The notes: a model not told the origin generated them from the letters alone. A stretch of 46,305 nucleotides of DNA from Fischerella muscicola PCC 7414 (GCF_000317205.1 NZ_AJLK01000006.1:1-46305); one strand, 5' to 3'; positions 1 through 9,447 are shown, counted from the first letter of the stretch. Made by a program: numbers and translations.

Positions 1-156
1 GGTGGGGAGTAGTAAATAATTAACTACTAACCACTGTACAGACGTGCCATGGCACGTCTGGTACAACAACCAACAATCAACCACTAACCACTAACTACTA
101 ACTAGTAACCACTAACTACTAACAACCAACAATCAACCACTAACCACTAACTATTA
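1..156. repeat. Heptameric short repeats with embedded CCATGG palindrome (copy 1)
   Basis: Low-complexity intergenic DNA made of AACCACT/CAACCAA/CAACAAT-like units (STRR type, known from heterocystous cyanobacteria). Embedded at 39-60 is a perfect 22-bp palindrome whose core is AGACGTGCCATGGCACGTCT; the pairing extends outward to TGTA/TACA with one bulged G. The array runs up to the stop codon of the minus-strand gene that follows. Same module at 9539, 28003, 37231 and 46265. Confidence 0.85.
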
Positions 157-1056
157 CTAAATGACAAAATTCTCTGTCACGCTAACATTACCAACAGCAA
201 TCTTGATGCTAAAACAATCTTGTGTTTCTCCTGTAAACTCTAGCTGAATACTCTTATTATCACTTTTAGCATGGGTGTCTATAATCACTTCACCATCTTC
301 ATCTACCAGCATCAGCTGTAGATTTGAGGGTAGATAGATTTGACCTTGTGCAGGCTGTGCCTCTACGCTAATGTCTACTTCTTGTTCCGATTGTTGGGAA
401 ATTGCAACTATCAAAACCACTGATTGAGAGCTTCCCAATTCAATCACTTTGCATCGTCTCACTACCAAAGCGCTTCTAAAGCTAAAAGCCAGTTCGGTTG
501 CTTCTGTACCTAAAAGTGTATCTAATAGTTGCCAACCATCTGCAAAGATATTCTCAAACCATTTGCTTAAATTGACCGCAGATTTGATTGTATGCAGTTG
601 TGCTGGTAACTCTTCTAGCGATCGCAATTTGCTCAAAGGTAATTCTTCGCAAGCTACATGATTCACAAAACCTAGTAATGTTGCTTCTCGCAATGATTCA
701 GAAAGCTGCACTGCAACATAACCAATCCGTTCTTGCCATACTTCTGCCGGAATGGTGACATATTCTGCATTAGGTAACACTGGTCTACACTCCAACTTTC
801 CACGATTTTTCACCACCAAATCAGCAACGTTCATGAGCATCTGCATTGCTGGATTGCAACTGTCACTTTTATCCCAGTCTGTTTCAAACTCGTGACATTG
901 GAGATAAAAATTAACTGCATATACTGCTAAAGCATTTAAATAAACTTCTTTGGCTTTTTGAGGATTGGATTGGTAACGTCGCAACTGTTCTGCTCGTGAA
1001 TGAGCGGATAAGGCAAGCGGAACAGTAAAAGTCCAGGAGTCAATTTTAGAATTCAT
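157..1056 (-). CDS. DUF1822 family protein
   Basis: A 299-residue protein that I recognise as the cyanobacterial DUF1822 family; no biochemical function is established. The N-terminal half is helical and polar, with conserved-looking stretches around ALAVYAVNFYLQ (residues 42-53) and EVWQERIGYVAVQL (about 105-118). The C-terminal 100 residues look beta-rich. No signal peptide or membrane segment is visible, so it is probably cytoplasmic. It lies 42 bp downstream of the sigma-like gene on the same strand, and such pairs recur in cyanobacteria, which suggests co-transcription and a shared regulatory role (inference). The stop codon abuts the heptamer repeat array. Confidence 0.75.
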   Translation of the reverse strand: MNSKIDSWTFTVPLALSAHSRAEQLRRYQSNPQKAKEVYLNALAVYAVNFYLQCHEFETDWDKSDSCNPAMQMLMNVADLVVKNRGKLECRPVLPNAEYVTIPAEVWQERIGYVAVQLSESLREATLLGFVNHVACEELPLSKLRSLEELPAQLHTIKSAVNLSKWFENIFADGWQLLDTLLGTEATELAFSFRSALVVRRCKVIELGSSQSVVLIVAISQQSEQEVDISVEAQPAQGQIYLPSNLQLMLVDEDGEVIIDTHAKSDNKSIQLEFTGETQDCFSIKIAVGNVSVTENFVI

Positions 1057-1098
1057 GATTGTTTATTCTCCGTTTTCCTCTCTCATCGTCGATAAATC

Positions 1099-2100
1099 TT
1101 AGATATATTGCCTAAAATGATTGCGAAACTTTTCGCAAGACCGTTGAAAAAAGCTACTTAAAGTTGGTATGGAAATTCCCAATTCTCTAGAGATATCTTG
1201 CCAATTTTTTCCAGAAAGTCTTGCTAATGCTATGGTTGCAAAATTTGCATCTGGCCTATTTCTAATATGTGTATTTTTAAATATGTGTTCATAGTCTTTC
1301 TCGAGAAAATCGCGGAGATTCTCATACATTAAAGGTGTTTCTTCTGGCTGCACAAATGTTTCTAAGTCAGAGAGACAAGGTAAGCTGTATATATTATCTT
1401 TTCTAAATTCCTGAGATGATTGTATTAATACTTTATCTAATCTAAAATTTACCCAATTCATAAATTTTTTATCGCCTCTTTCGGGGTCATAAATATCAAT
1501 TTTTTGGCAGACATAGGTCAAAGTAATATTAACTGCTTCGTCATAAAGTAGTTGATAAAATTGAGGAGAGGAAAAGTTTTCTTTATGTGGATGGCAAAGC
1601 CTGCCCGAAAGCCGAATTGCTTCAATTAGTTCTCCTAAAGCGTATTGCCGTAACTCAGTATGAGGTGGGTGACGTTGAGCTTCTAGTGCTAGGTTTTTTA
1701 GTTGAACATCAGTAAGGATGTTTCTAAAAGCCTGATGGCAGAGGTTACAAGTCCATGCTCTGATATTTGTCTGCTTTGGATTGTACTGATTGAGTTGATT
1801 TTGAATATCAAACAATAGCTGCTGTCGAACTAGTTGATAAATTTGTTCATAAACGCCAAATAAAGGTTGATTTCTGAACTGACGGCAAATTTTGCGCGAT
1901 CGCATGATTTGATCAACAAGCTGTGTCAAGACTAACTGTCGCTCCTCTGTTTGGGGGGCGTACTGTTGCGCCTCTGCTACTAGTTGTTCAAGTTGCTGAT
2001 CCATAGTATTGCAAATACTCTCGTTGCAACTGTTGAGATTTTGTCTGGCAAACCAAAGCAAGTTGTAGGCTCGGATTATAACCTGTGATTGTGACTCCAC
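1099..2100 (-). CDS. Sigma-70-like protein with duplicated N-terminal domain
   Basis: A 333-residue protein with a C-terminal helix-turn-helix resembling sigma region 4 (residues about 295-326, GKNWQDISRELGISIPTLSSF). Residues about 37-117 and 134-217 are two copies of one domain: QL..L..EAQ...P.T..RQ..L..L...I..S...C, then Y..(I/L)Y and Y(N/D)P followed by an AW or NW pair. The second copy continues as FMNWVNFRLDKVLI, which resembles sigma region 2. It probably binds DNA or RNA polymerase as a group-3/4-like sigma factor, but the normal -10 recognition residues are not obvious, so promoter recognition is unproven. First gene of a likely two-gene unit with the DUF1822 gene. Confidence 0.7.
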   Translation of the reverse strand: MESQSQVIIRAYNLLWFARQNLNSCNESICNTMDQQLEQLVAEAQQYAPQTEERQLVLTQLVDQIMRSRKICRQFRNQPLFGVYEQIYQLVRQQLLFDIQNQLNQYNPKQTNIRAWTCNLCHQAFRNILTDVQLKNLALEAQRHPPHTELRQYALGELIEAIRLSGRLCHPHKENFSSPQFYQLLYDEAVNITLTYVCQKIDIYDPERGDKKFMNWVNFRLDKVLIQSSQEFRKDNIYSLPCLSDLETFVQPEETPLMYENLRDFLEKDYEHIFKNTHIRNRPDANFATIALARLSGKNWQDISRELGISIPTLSSFFQRSCEKFRNHFRQYI

Positions 2101-2225
2101 CTCTTGAGCCAGTAATTATGGATTTTTAACAAAAATTAATTTTTAGGTTTTGCTGTATGATTGCCTTGATGAAAATTTTGTGAAGAGTTTGTTTACTCGC
2201 CCTTAAGCGTATATGCCCAACTGAT

Positions 2226-3254
2226 TTAAAAAAGCTTTTTGGTATCTGGTGTATCTATATAATCCTGTTGTATTGATTTTTCTGGTTCTACAGGTAAACC
2301 TAATTGAATACAAAAGTAGCGATCATACTTGGCTTGTGTCCAGTTATTAGCTGCTTGAATCTGCTCAACACTAAGGTCTTGAGTACCTCGCAAATCGGCA
2401 TTTTTGAGGTTAGCACGGGTGAAATTGGCATCAATGAGGTATGCATTTTTTAGATCTGCTCCCTCTAAATTAGTATCACTGAGGTCTGCACCTTCTAATT
2501 GAGCGCCTTTTAATTTCGCATCTGTAAGATTAGCTAGTTCTAACTGCACACCGTTGAGATCCGCAAACTCTAGAATTGCTGCTTGTAAATCAGCGCCACC
2601 CAAATTAGCACCTCCAAAATCTGTATTAGTTAAATTGGCACGGGTTAAGTTAGCAGCTTCTAATTGGGCACTATTGAGGTTGGCAAATTTGAGATTGGCT
2701 TCTTTAAGTCTGGCACGACTGAGGTTCGCACCTTCTAATTGGGCATCAGCAAGATTTGCTTGCTTGAGGTTAGCATAGATGAGATTGGCATAATTGAGAT
2801 TAGCAACACTGAGATCCGCACCAGCCAAGTCAATTTCATGTAAGTCCGCACCGGGTAAATCTAAAGCTTTTAAAGACACACCATACTGATTTAAATCTTC
2901 CAAGGCTTTGATTCTGGCGTAGCTAGTTGATACATTTGCCGCAGCTGCATTATCAATGACTTGCCATGCTTGATAAATAGTATTGCGTCTGCGCTCCCTA
3001 CTTTCCAATAAATATAAGCTGGCTGCTGCTAAGATACTAAAAGCTTCAATGTTATCGAGTGCAATAACTGATAATGCTTGTTTGTAAAAACACTGCAATA
3101 ATGAATCTTGAGATTTACAAACAGGCTGTTGCTTATTCCACTGTTCGATGTGGCTGAATGTCAGCATCAACAAATAAGCAATCACGATCGCCAGTAAAAC
3201 ACGAAACCAGACTATATCCAGCAAATCTCGAAATTTTTGCCGTAATTTTCTCAT
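2226..3254 (-). CDS. Membrane-anchored pentapeptide-repeat protein
   Basis: A 342-residue protein. Residues about 14-33 (VWFRVLLAIVIAYLLMLTF) form a membrane segment, and a second hydrophobic stretch lies near 60-83 (ALSVIALDNIEAFSILAAASLYLL), so the N terminus is probably anchored by one or two helices. From about residue 131 to 296 the protein is a run of A(D/N)LXX pentapeptides, which in known structures fold as a right-handed quadrilateral beta-helix. The tail (AANNWTQAKYDRYFCIQLGL) resembles the C-terminal cap seen in other cyanobacterial pentapeptide proteins. Function of this family is generally unknown; a scaffold or binding role at the membrane is an inference. The 125-bp upstream region to 2100 has no gene. 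Confidence 0.8.
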   Translation of the reverse strand: MRKLRQKFRDLLDIVWFRVLLAIVIAYLLMLTFSHIEQWNKQQPVCKSQDSLLQCFYKQALSVIALDNIEAFSILAAASLYLLESRERRRNTIYQAWQVIDNAAAANVSTSYARIKALEDLNQYGVSLKALDLPGADLHEIDLAGADLSVANLNYANLIYANLKQANLADAQLEGANLSRARLKEANLKFANLNSAQLEAANLTRANLTNTDFGGANLGGADLQAAILEFADLNGVQLELANLTDAKLKGAQLEGADLSDTNLEGADLKNAYLIDANFTRANLKNADLRGTQDLSVEQIQAANNWTQAKYDRYFCIQLGLPVEPEKSIQQDYIDTPDTKKLF

Positions 3255-3499
3255 GAACCAAGTAAATCTGATCAGATAAATTCACCCCCTCATGAGCATC
3301 ATCTGACTTGATAATTAATTTTTATGTTAGTGGCGTTGAGGTGAAAATACACGCATTTTCAACTCCCCGTATGCTCGTCATCCCGATACTTCAAGCAGCA
3401 ACCCCTATCGGGTAGATAGCCCAAATAGTTCAGCCTATAATGAGAATTCGGCGGCAGCAAGCTTGATTTCAATATCAATTCCGCTATGATCGCGCGTGA

Positions 3500-3646
3500 A
3501 AGGACTGTGCAATTAGTGAAGTACGGATTGATGCCGATGGAACGATGCGGCTGCTTTCCTTCAACGATGCAGGGCATCTTTCTTATACCATGAGAACTGA
3601 CAATAACCATTTGCACTATTATGATCCTACAAATTCTCATTGTTGA
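3500..3646 (+). pseudogene. Relic of a histidine-phosphatase-like C terminus
   Basis: After a stop at 3497 the frame reads KDCAISEVRIDADGTMRLL then SFNDAGHL and ends at 3646. The pattern CAISE...DG.MRLL.FND..HL looks to me like the C-terminal end of a cyanobacterial histidine phosphatase (phosphoglycerate-mutase-like). No catalytic RHG motif or N-terminal half can be found upstream, where stops occur in all frames. Called as a decayed fragment; identification is from memory of the family and needs a database comparison. The 102-residue minus-strand frame over the same DNA looks like a shadow. Confidence 0.35.
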
Positions 3647-3671
3647 AGACGATCGCCTTGGATGCAAATGA
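3621..3671 (+). pseudogene. Truncated response-regulator start
   Basis: ATG at 3621 gives MILQILIVEDDRLGCK then TGA. The ILIVEDD strand-and-acidic-pair is the standard opening of a receiver domain, but the frame stops after 16 residues and the next 250 bp hold no continuation. It overlaps the phosphatase-like relic in another frame. Probably the remaining 5' end of a deleted two-component regulator. Confidence 0.4.
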
Positions 3672-3743
3672 AGTTAAAGCAATTTTTGCAAAGCTTGTCC
3701 CCAGTTCAAGTGGTTGAATGTGTAAAGCAGCCCTAGACCTCCA

Positions 3744-3775
3744 GTGCGATGCCTAAATCCTTTAGGCGATCGCAC
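3744..3775. repeat. Hairpin containing a HIP1-like site
   Basis: Inverted repeat GTGCGAT-GCCTAAA / TTTAGGC-G-ATCGCAC with a three-base loop and one bulged G. It sits in the 255-bp gene-free stretch upstream of chlD. It may be a dispersed intergenic hairpin rather than a terminator, since no T-run follows. Confidence 0.5.
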
Positions 3776-3926
3776 GAACACAAATTGGTGATGGGCAAAC
3801 CAAAAAGCAACTTCTAGATAATGGACATAACTTTAAATTTGTCAGAAACTCCAATCCCCAATCCCCGATCCCCTAGATGTCCCAGATTTGGTAAGCTAAA
3901 AACCTAGACAAGCTATTATCAAAACC

Positions 3927-5960
3927 ATGCCTGCGCCTACTATCACTCCTACAACTACTACCTTTCCCTTGGCCGCCGTTGTCGGTCAAGAAGCTATCAA
4001 ACTAGCCTTACTCTTAGCAGCAGTCGATCCGGGATTGGGGGGAGTAGCGATCGCAGGTCGTCGCGGTACGGCAAAATCTGTAATGGCGCGTGCGATCCAC
4101 GCCCTACTACCACCGATTGAAGTTGTCAAAGGTTCAATTAGCAATTGCGACCCCAATCACCCAGAAGAATGGGATGATAAATTACTGGCAGAGTACCCCT
4201 CCCTCACCCTCCCGGTTGACGGGATAGAAACCGAAGTTATTCCTGCGCCCTTCGTCCAAATTCCTCTGGGAGTCACAGAAGACAGACTCATCGGTTCTGT
4301 GGATGTGGAACAATCGGTGAAACAAGGGCAAACTGTTTTTCAACCAGGACTACTCGCCGCCGCTAACCGAGGCGTCCTCTATGTCGATGAAATCAATTTA
4401 TTAGATGACCAAATTAGTAACCAACTTTTAACAGTATTATCTGAGGGACGCAACCAAATTGAGCGGGAAGGCATAAGTTTCCAGCATCCCTGCAAACCCC
4501 TATTTATTGCCACTTACAACCCAGAAGAAGGGGCTTTGCGAGAGCATTTACTTGATAGAATTGCCATTGTTCTTTCTGCTGATGGTGTCTTGGGTTTAGA
4601 CCAAAGAGTGCAAGCAGTCGAAGTTGCGATCGCTTATTCCAAATCTCCCCAAGAGTTTCTCCAGCAGTACAGCGAAGATATCGACGCCCTCAAAACCCAA
4701 ATTATCTTTGCACGGGAATGGTTAAAGGATGTCTGCATTACCCACGACCAAATCACCTACTTGGTAGAAGAAGCAATCCGGGGCGGAGTCCAGGGACATC
4801 GGGCAGAATTATTCGCTGTGCGTGTAGCCAAAGCCTCAGCAGCCTTAGATGGACGTACTCAAGTCAACGCTGATGATTTGCGTCGGGCGGTGGAATTAGT
4901 TATAGTCCCACGGGCAACTCAGATCCAGACACCCCCACCCGATCAACAACAACCCCCACCACCACCCCCTCCCCAAGATCAAGAACAAGAAGACGACGAA
5001 AATCAAGAACAGGAAGAAGAGGAAAATAACGAAGAACAACAGGAACCACCCAGCATTCCCGAAGAATTTATCTTTGACCCGGAAGGAGTTGTTCTTGATC
5101 AAAGTGTGCTTTATTTTGCTCAAATGGCACAGCGGCACGGGAAATCTGGTAGTCGTAGCTTAATCTTCTCCGAAGACCGGGGGCGTTACATAAAGCCAAT
5201 GCTACCCAAAGGCAAAGTCCGTCGGATTGCCGTAGATGCCACAATGCGAGCCGCAGCACCGTATCAAAAAGCACGACGCGCTCGTCATCAAGGAGATGCA
5301 CAAAAGCGGGTATATATCGAACAAGGTGATATTCGTTCCAAGCGCTTGGCTCGCAAAGCCGGAGCGTTGGTAATATTTATTGTCGATGCTTCTGGTTCGA
5401 TGGCGTTGAACCGGATGCAATCTGCCAAAGGTGCAGTGATGCAACTGTTGACAGAAGCATACCAAAATCGTGATCAAGTAGCCTTAATTCCCTTTCGGGG
5501 GGAACAAGCAGAGGTATTATTACCACCAACACGTTCGATCGCTTTAGCGCGGAACCGCTTGGAAAGACTGCCCTGTGGTGGCGGTTCCCCACTGGCACAC
5601 GGCTTGACACAAGCTGTCCGCGTCGGGTTGAATGCCCAAATGAGTGGAGATATCGGACAAGTTGTACTCGTGGCAATTACCGATGGACGAGGTAACATTC
5701 CTTTATCGCGTTCTTTGGGTGAACCACAAGAACCGGGAGAAAAGCCAGATATCAAAGCCGAGTTGTTGAATATTGCTGCTAGAATCCGGGCTTTAGGAAT
5801 GCAATTGTTGGTAATTGATACCGAGAGCAAATTTGTTTCCACTGGCTTTGCCAAAGAAATAGCCAAAACAGCAGGAGGTAAATATTATCACTTGCCCAAA
5901 GCCACAGATAAAGCGATCGCTGCCATGACTAAAGGTGCGATCGCCGATATTAGAAAGTAG
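3927..5960 (+). CDS. chlD: Magnesium chelatase subunit D
   Basis: A 677-residue ChlD, the usual length for cyanobacteria. ChlD works with ChlI and ChlH to insert Mg2+ into protoporphyrin IX at the first committed step of chlorophyll synthesis. The N-terminal half is AAA+-like: GRRGTAK with Lys50-Ser51 as the P-loop, and [12 protein letters not shown] as the Walker B region. Residues about 335-375 form the typical proline-rich then acidic linker. The C-terminal half is a von Willebrand A domain with an intact MIDAS, DASGS starting at Asp487. Start ATG 3927 gives the normal N terminus ahead of [10 protein letters not shown]. No neighbouring chlorophyll genes; apparently transcribed alone. Confidence 0.97.
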   Translation: MPAPTITPTTTTFPLAAVVGQEAIKLALLLAAVDPGLGGVAIAGRRGTAKSVMARAIHALLPPIEVVKGSISNCDPNHPEEWDDKLLAEYPSLTLPVDGIETEVIPAPFVQIPLGVTEDRLIGSVDVEQSVKQGQTVFQPGLLAAANRGVLYVDEINLLDDQISNQLLTVLSEGRNQIEREGISFQHPCKPLFIATYNPEEGALREHLLDRIAIVLSADGVLGLDQRVQAVEVAIAYSKSPQEFLQQYSEDIDALKTQIIFAREWLKDVCITHDQITYLVEEAIRGGVQGHRAELFAVRVAKASAALDGRTQVNADDLRRAVELVIVPRATQIQTPPPDQQQPPPPPPPQDQEQEDDENQEQEEEENNEEQQEPPSIPEEFIFDPEGVVLDQSVLYFAQMAQRHGKSGSRSLIFSEDRGRYIKPMLPKGKVRRIAVDATMRAAAPYQKARRARHQGDAQKRVYIEQGDIRSKRLARKAGALVIFIVDASGSMALNRMQSAKGAVMQLLTEAYQNRDQVALIPFRGEQAEVLLPPTRSIALARNRLERLPCGGGSPLAHGLTQAVRVGLNAQMSGDIGQVVLVAITDGRGNIPLSRSLGEPQEPGEKPDIKAELLNIAARIRALGMQLLVIDTESKFVSTGFAKEIAKTAGGKYYHLPKATDKAIAAMTKGAIADIRK

Positions 5961-6057
5961 TCTTAAAAAGGAATAGGAGCGGGGAATGGGAAGCGAGGAG
6001 CGAGGATGATTAATAACCACTAACCATTCCATTACCAATTACCCATTACCCATTACC

Positions 6058-6171
6058 TTAAAAACTAAAAGTTGTCCGCACTACACCAAGATAAATATTG
6101 TCGTTATTGCTATTAGATTCTGGGTTCACTATCACTAATAGTCCTGGAGTTATGGCGATATTATCTGTAGC
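6058..6171 (-). pseudogene. Detached in-frame C-terminal 37 codons of the porin
   Basis: Immediately after the TAA at 6174-6172 the same frame continues open for 37 codons: ATDNIAITPGLLVIV, then a short Asn/Asp-rich turn and IYLGVVRTTFSF, ending with TAA at 6058. This is exactly how cyanobacterial SLH/OprB-type porins end, with a final beta-strand closing in an aromatic residue. One base change (for example CAA to TAA) would explain the interruption. Confidence 0.75.
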
Positions 6172-7632
6172 TTAGTAGCGATAAAAGGCTTCTAAGTGCC
6201 ATGCTGTATCTTGATCTTCGTATGCCTCGCTTGCAACTTGAAAATCATTACTTATAACTTTGGGTGGTTGACCGATCGCAATTCCCGCTATGCTTTCTTG
6301 TGTGCCTAAATCGGTGAATGCCAAAGTTATAGCCCAATTTAAAATTTCAGCACTAGGATGATCTGGTAAATCTCTGGCTGTGGCGTGTGTAAAACCAATC
6401 CAACCAGCAACTGTCATTCTGGGATTTAATGTAATTGCTGATTGTAATCCCAAGGAATGGGCGGTAATTGCTTCGCTTTGGTCATTAAATGGATCGTTAG
6501 CAATGCGGCTTCCAGTACTTGTGTCAAGATTGTTGTAAGAATAGACGTAGGTTAACCCAATTCCAGTAGTTTCACTTGGTTGCCAGGTAAGTTGTGCGAT
6601 CGCCCCATAACTCGACTGTCCAAACCCAATTTCTGGATCATTGACATCGTCAGCTACGTACCCACCACTTAAACTTACACTATCACTAAAGTTGTAAACT
6701 ATACCGATACCTGTGCCTTCTCCTTGGCGATAAATAGGGTTACGCTGGGCAAATCGGGAGATAGAACCGTCACCACTCCCACTTAAATAAGGATTGAGTG
6801 TATCTATAATTAGATCATCTAAATCGCCCCCTATTGCTTCTAAATAAACCATCATCTGTTCGCCAATTGGGAAACTGTATTCTAATAAGCTAAGCTCAAC
6901 ATCGTTGGAACTATCACCTTGGAAGGCTAAATGTGCCATATCAGTGCCTGTTGCATCATCAATTTCTGGGATATTCCTAGTTTGTAGACGAGTTCTCAAG
7001 CGGTCTTTACCACTAAAGCTAGTATCGAAGTTGAGCCGTACCCGTTCGCTGAAGGTAAAATTGTTATCGATGCGATCGCTTGAATTATCGGCTTTGTCTC
7101 CATCGGAAATCGCGATCGCAGTAAATAGAACTTCTCCTTTCAGTTGGGTTGTTGTGGAAAACGGTTCTACTTCTAATGATGCTGAGTGAGTTTCGAGGTT
7201 ATCTGTTCGTCTCCGTAAAATCCCTAGTTCTGTGGCAAATTCAGCTTGCAACTTTTTTAGTGTATCCAAATCTTCTGGTATGATGCGTTGGGAATTGCCT
7301 GCAAGTATTAATGAGTTAATATGGTTGAGCGTTGTTGAGAGACTAGCAGCAAATTCGTAACGTGTGATCGTTTGATTACCACGAAAAGTATTGTCAGAAT
7401 AACCTTTCACCACACCATAGCGCTGTATCAATGACTGAAGGTGAGCAACTCTCCAATCACTTGCTTGTATATCAGCTAAATCAGATACAGCATTAATTTT
7501 GGTAAATGAATCTGAATATTCCAGCTGAATATTTTCGCTACCATAAGCAACTTTTATGAGTAAGAGAGTATTTGTAAATATTACTAAACTTAATTGGCAA
7601 ATAATATTCCTGATCGCTTTTACTCTTAGCAT
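6172..7632 (-). CDS. SLH-domain porin (iron-uptake porin type), prematurely stopped
   Basis: A 486-residue outer-membrane porin. Residues 1-31 form a signal peptide ending near VAYGS. Residues about 55-110 form an S-layer homology domain (WRVAHLQSLIQRYGVVKGY, TITRYEFAASL), which in cyanobacterial porins anchors to the peptidoglycan layer. A short coiled coil follows (about 125-155), then a beta-barrel of the OprB/iron-uptake porin type to the end. The frame stops at WHLEAFYRY, but the missing last strands are still readable in frame down to 6058, so the full-length gene would be 524 residues. Whether the product is functional depends on suppression of the stop, a sequencing error, or assembly of a shorter barrel. 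Confidence 0.85.
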   Translation of the reverse strand: MLRVKAIRNIICQLSLVIFTNTLLLIKVAYGSENIQLEYSDSFTKINAVSDLADIQASDWRVAHLQSLIQRYGVVKGYSDNTFRGNQTITRYEFAASLSTTLNHINSLILAGNSQRIIPEDLDTLKKLQAEFATELGILRRRTDNLETHSASLEVEPFSTTTQLKGEVLFTAIAISDGDKADNSSDRIDNNFTFSERVRLNFDTSFSGKDRLRTRLQTRNIPEIDDATGTDMAHLAFQGDSSNDVELSLLEYSFPIGEQMMVYLEAIGGDLDDLIIDTLNPYLSGSGDGSISRFAQRNPIYRQGEGTGIGIVYNFSDSVSLSGGYVADDVNDPEIGFGQSSYGAIAQLTWQPSETTGIGLTYVYSYNNLDTSTGSRIANDPFNDQSEAITAHSLGLQSAITLNPRMTVAGWIGFTHATARDLPDHPSAEILNWAITLAFTDLGTQESIAGIAIGQPPKVISNDFQVASEAYEDQDTAWHLEAFYRY

Positions 7633-7983
7633 TAAATCAATTCATCTTGTCAGCATGGAATGTAAGATATCTAGTTTTTCAACGTTACAGTTAAGTAATT
7701 TTAACAATTTAGCATTTTTTGTTCAATTACGCTGACATGTAGCAATTTACAGCCTTATTTGGCCTAGATCACTCATTCTTTAGATAGAGAAATTTAATCT
7801 TGATCCCCAACTAATGGGAGAATGCATTACCGAGAAAACAATCATAAATTAGCTAAATAATCAAAAAAATTTGGTGTAACCAACTATAAAAAATTTAAAA
7901 ACAGTCAGAGATGACAAAAGCTTCTGCTTCACAATCTGCATACAATCAAAGCAAGTCAGATAAAGAAAGTATCTGGAGCCGAT
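7633..7983. other. Intergenic region between divergent porin and permease genes
   Basis: AT-rich 350 bp between divergently transcribed genes and therefore likely to hold both promoters. A 40-codon frame starts with ATG at 7911 (MTKASASQSAYNQSKSDKES) and overlaps the start of the permease in a different frame; see the permease entry. No repeat or RNA gene seen. Confidence 0.5.
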
Positions 7984-9447
7984 TTGATCGAATCACTATC
8001 TCAACAGATTGGTTCCACTACTACTAAAACTGGTGGCAAGTCATCCAGAAAGCAGCGCAAATTTCGCTGGGTTGTCGATGCAGTCTTACCCTTGGCATTG
8101 ACGACTATTGCAGCTATTGTTGTGCTATTGCCTTCTTCGCTGTCCAGCCCTGCACGTCTAGCGTTATTTGCTTTTTTACTAGCGGCGATTTTGTGGTCAA
8201 CTACCTCAATTAATGCTGACTACATCGCCCTATTCTGCATGATGCTGCTGGTTTTAACGGGTGGAACTTCTCAACAACAGCTATTTGAAGCTTTAGCTTC
8301 TGATGTGGTTTGGTTGATGATTGGGGCTTTTGTTTTAGGTGGGGCGGTGCAAAAGACAGGCTTGGCAGGACGATTAACTCAGTTGGTAGTGTCAAGGGCA
8401 AAGACTGTCAAAAGTTTATTCTGGTTACTAACAACGGTACTGATTCCCTTGTCATTTCTTATCCCTTCTACCTCTGGAAGGGCGGCTGTAGCGATTCCTG
8501 TCTTTCGTAGTATTACCAGTGCTACAAGCGATCGCCGCATCATCCGTGCTTTGGCATTACTCATGCCAACCATCATCCTAGTGTCAACGATAGTGGCATT
8601 AGTCGGGGCAGGTTCGCACCTCATTGCCAACGACTTGCTGCAACAAATTACCAAACAAAGCCTTTCGTTCACCCAGTGGGCAATTTACGGTTTACCTTTT
8701 GGTATTGTTGCTAGTTTTGTTTCCTGCTGGGTAATCATGCGTTTGTTTTTGGATGAAAGTCGGCTGCAAACAGCTTTGCAAATTCCCCAGACAAAGCATA
8801 AACCCCTTTCCCATGCAGAATGGATGACGTTAATTGTGGTGATGGTGATGATTGTGCTGTGGCTGACGGAAAGTTGGCACAAATTTGAAATTGCGACAGT
8901 CACAATGATTGGGGCATTAGTTCTCACACTACCAGGAGTTGGAGTTCTGAAGTGGAAAGAAGGACTGAAATCAGTTTCGTGGAACTTAGTAATTTTTGTC
9001 GGTGCGGCATTAGTGCTAGGACGAGCATTAATTGACACAGGTGCAGCCCAATGGATTATTGATCAGCTATTTGCCATCAGCAGTATTGCCAGTACAAATT
9101 CACAACTATTAATTCTCGTATCACTGGCATTCATCTCGCTCACCTCCCATATTTACATGACTTCCCATACCGCCCGCGCCGCCGCCTTAGTGCCAGCATT
9201 ACTCTACCTTGGCAATAGTCTGCAACTTAATCCCATCGCAGTATTATTTCTCAGTACTGTGGGCATGGACTATTGTCTAACATTCCCAGTTAGTTCCAAA
9301 GCCTTATTGATGTTTCAAGAACTAGAAGGTTCTACTTATAAACCATCTGATTTATTACGTCTTAGTTCAGTGTTACTTCCCGTCCACTTGGGATTGATGC
9401 TGGTATTCTACTACGGCTATTGGCAATGGGTGGGGTTGAGGTTGTAA
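7984..9447 (+). CDS. DASS/SLC13-type anion permease
   Basis: A 487-residue integral membrane protein with about 11-12 hydrophobic segments, a charged cytoplasmic N terminus (GGKSSRKQRKFRW), and features of the divalent anion:Na+ symporter family such as IPSTSGRAAVAIPVF (about 160-174) and a late SLTSHIYMTSHTARAAALVPALL repeat of the same hairpin motif (about 384-406). Substrates in this family are dicarboxylates, sulfate or phosphate; which applies here cannot be told. The start is uncertain. The only in-frame start is TTG 7984 without a clear ribosome site, while ATG 7911 opens a good-looking frame shifted by one, so a frameshift near 8000 or a longer N terminus is possible. Confidence 0.8.
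   Translation: MIESLSQQIGSTTTKTGGKSSRKQRKFRWVVDAVLPLALTTIAAIVVLLPSSLSSPARLALFAFLLAAILWSTTSINADYIALFCMMLLVLTGGTSQQQLFEALASDVVWLMIGAFVLGGAVQKTGLAGRLTQLVVSRAKTVKSLFWLLTTVLIPLSFLIPSTSGRAAVAIPVFRSITSATSDRRIIRALALLMPTIILVSTIVALVGAGSHLIANDLLQQITKQSLSFTQWAIYGLPFGIVASFVSCWVIMRLFLDESRLQTALQIPQTKHKPLSHAEWMTLIVVMVMIVLWLTESWHKFEIATVTMIGALVLTLPGVGVLKWKEGLKSVSWNLVIFVGAALVLGRALIDTGAAQWIIDQLFAISSIASTNSQLLILVSLAFISLTSHIYMTSHTARAAALVPALLYLGNSLQLNPIAVLFLSTVGMDYCLTFPVSSKALLMFQELEGSTYKPSDLLRLSSVLLPVHLGLMLVFYYGYWQWVGLRL

Noticed and set aside
2554-2778. Plus-strand frame in the pentapeptide gene
   Set aside because: It is the antisense of a regular pentapeptide repeat, which naturally stays open.
3359-3667. 102-residue minus-strand frame
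   Set aside because: It overlaps better-supported relics on the plus strand, has no ribosome site, and its composition (HPRRSSSTMRICRIIIVQM) does not look like a protein.
5202-5866. Minus-strand frames over the second half of chlD
   Set aside because: Antisense shadows of a well-conserved gene, without start signals or recognisable domains.
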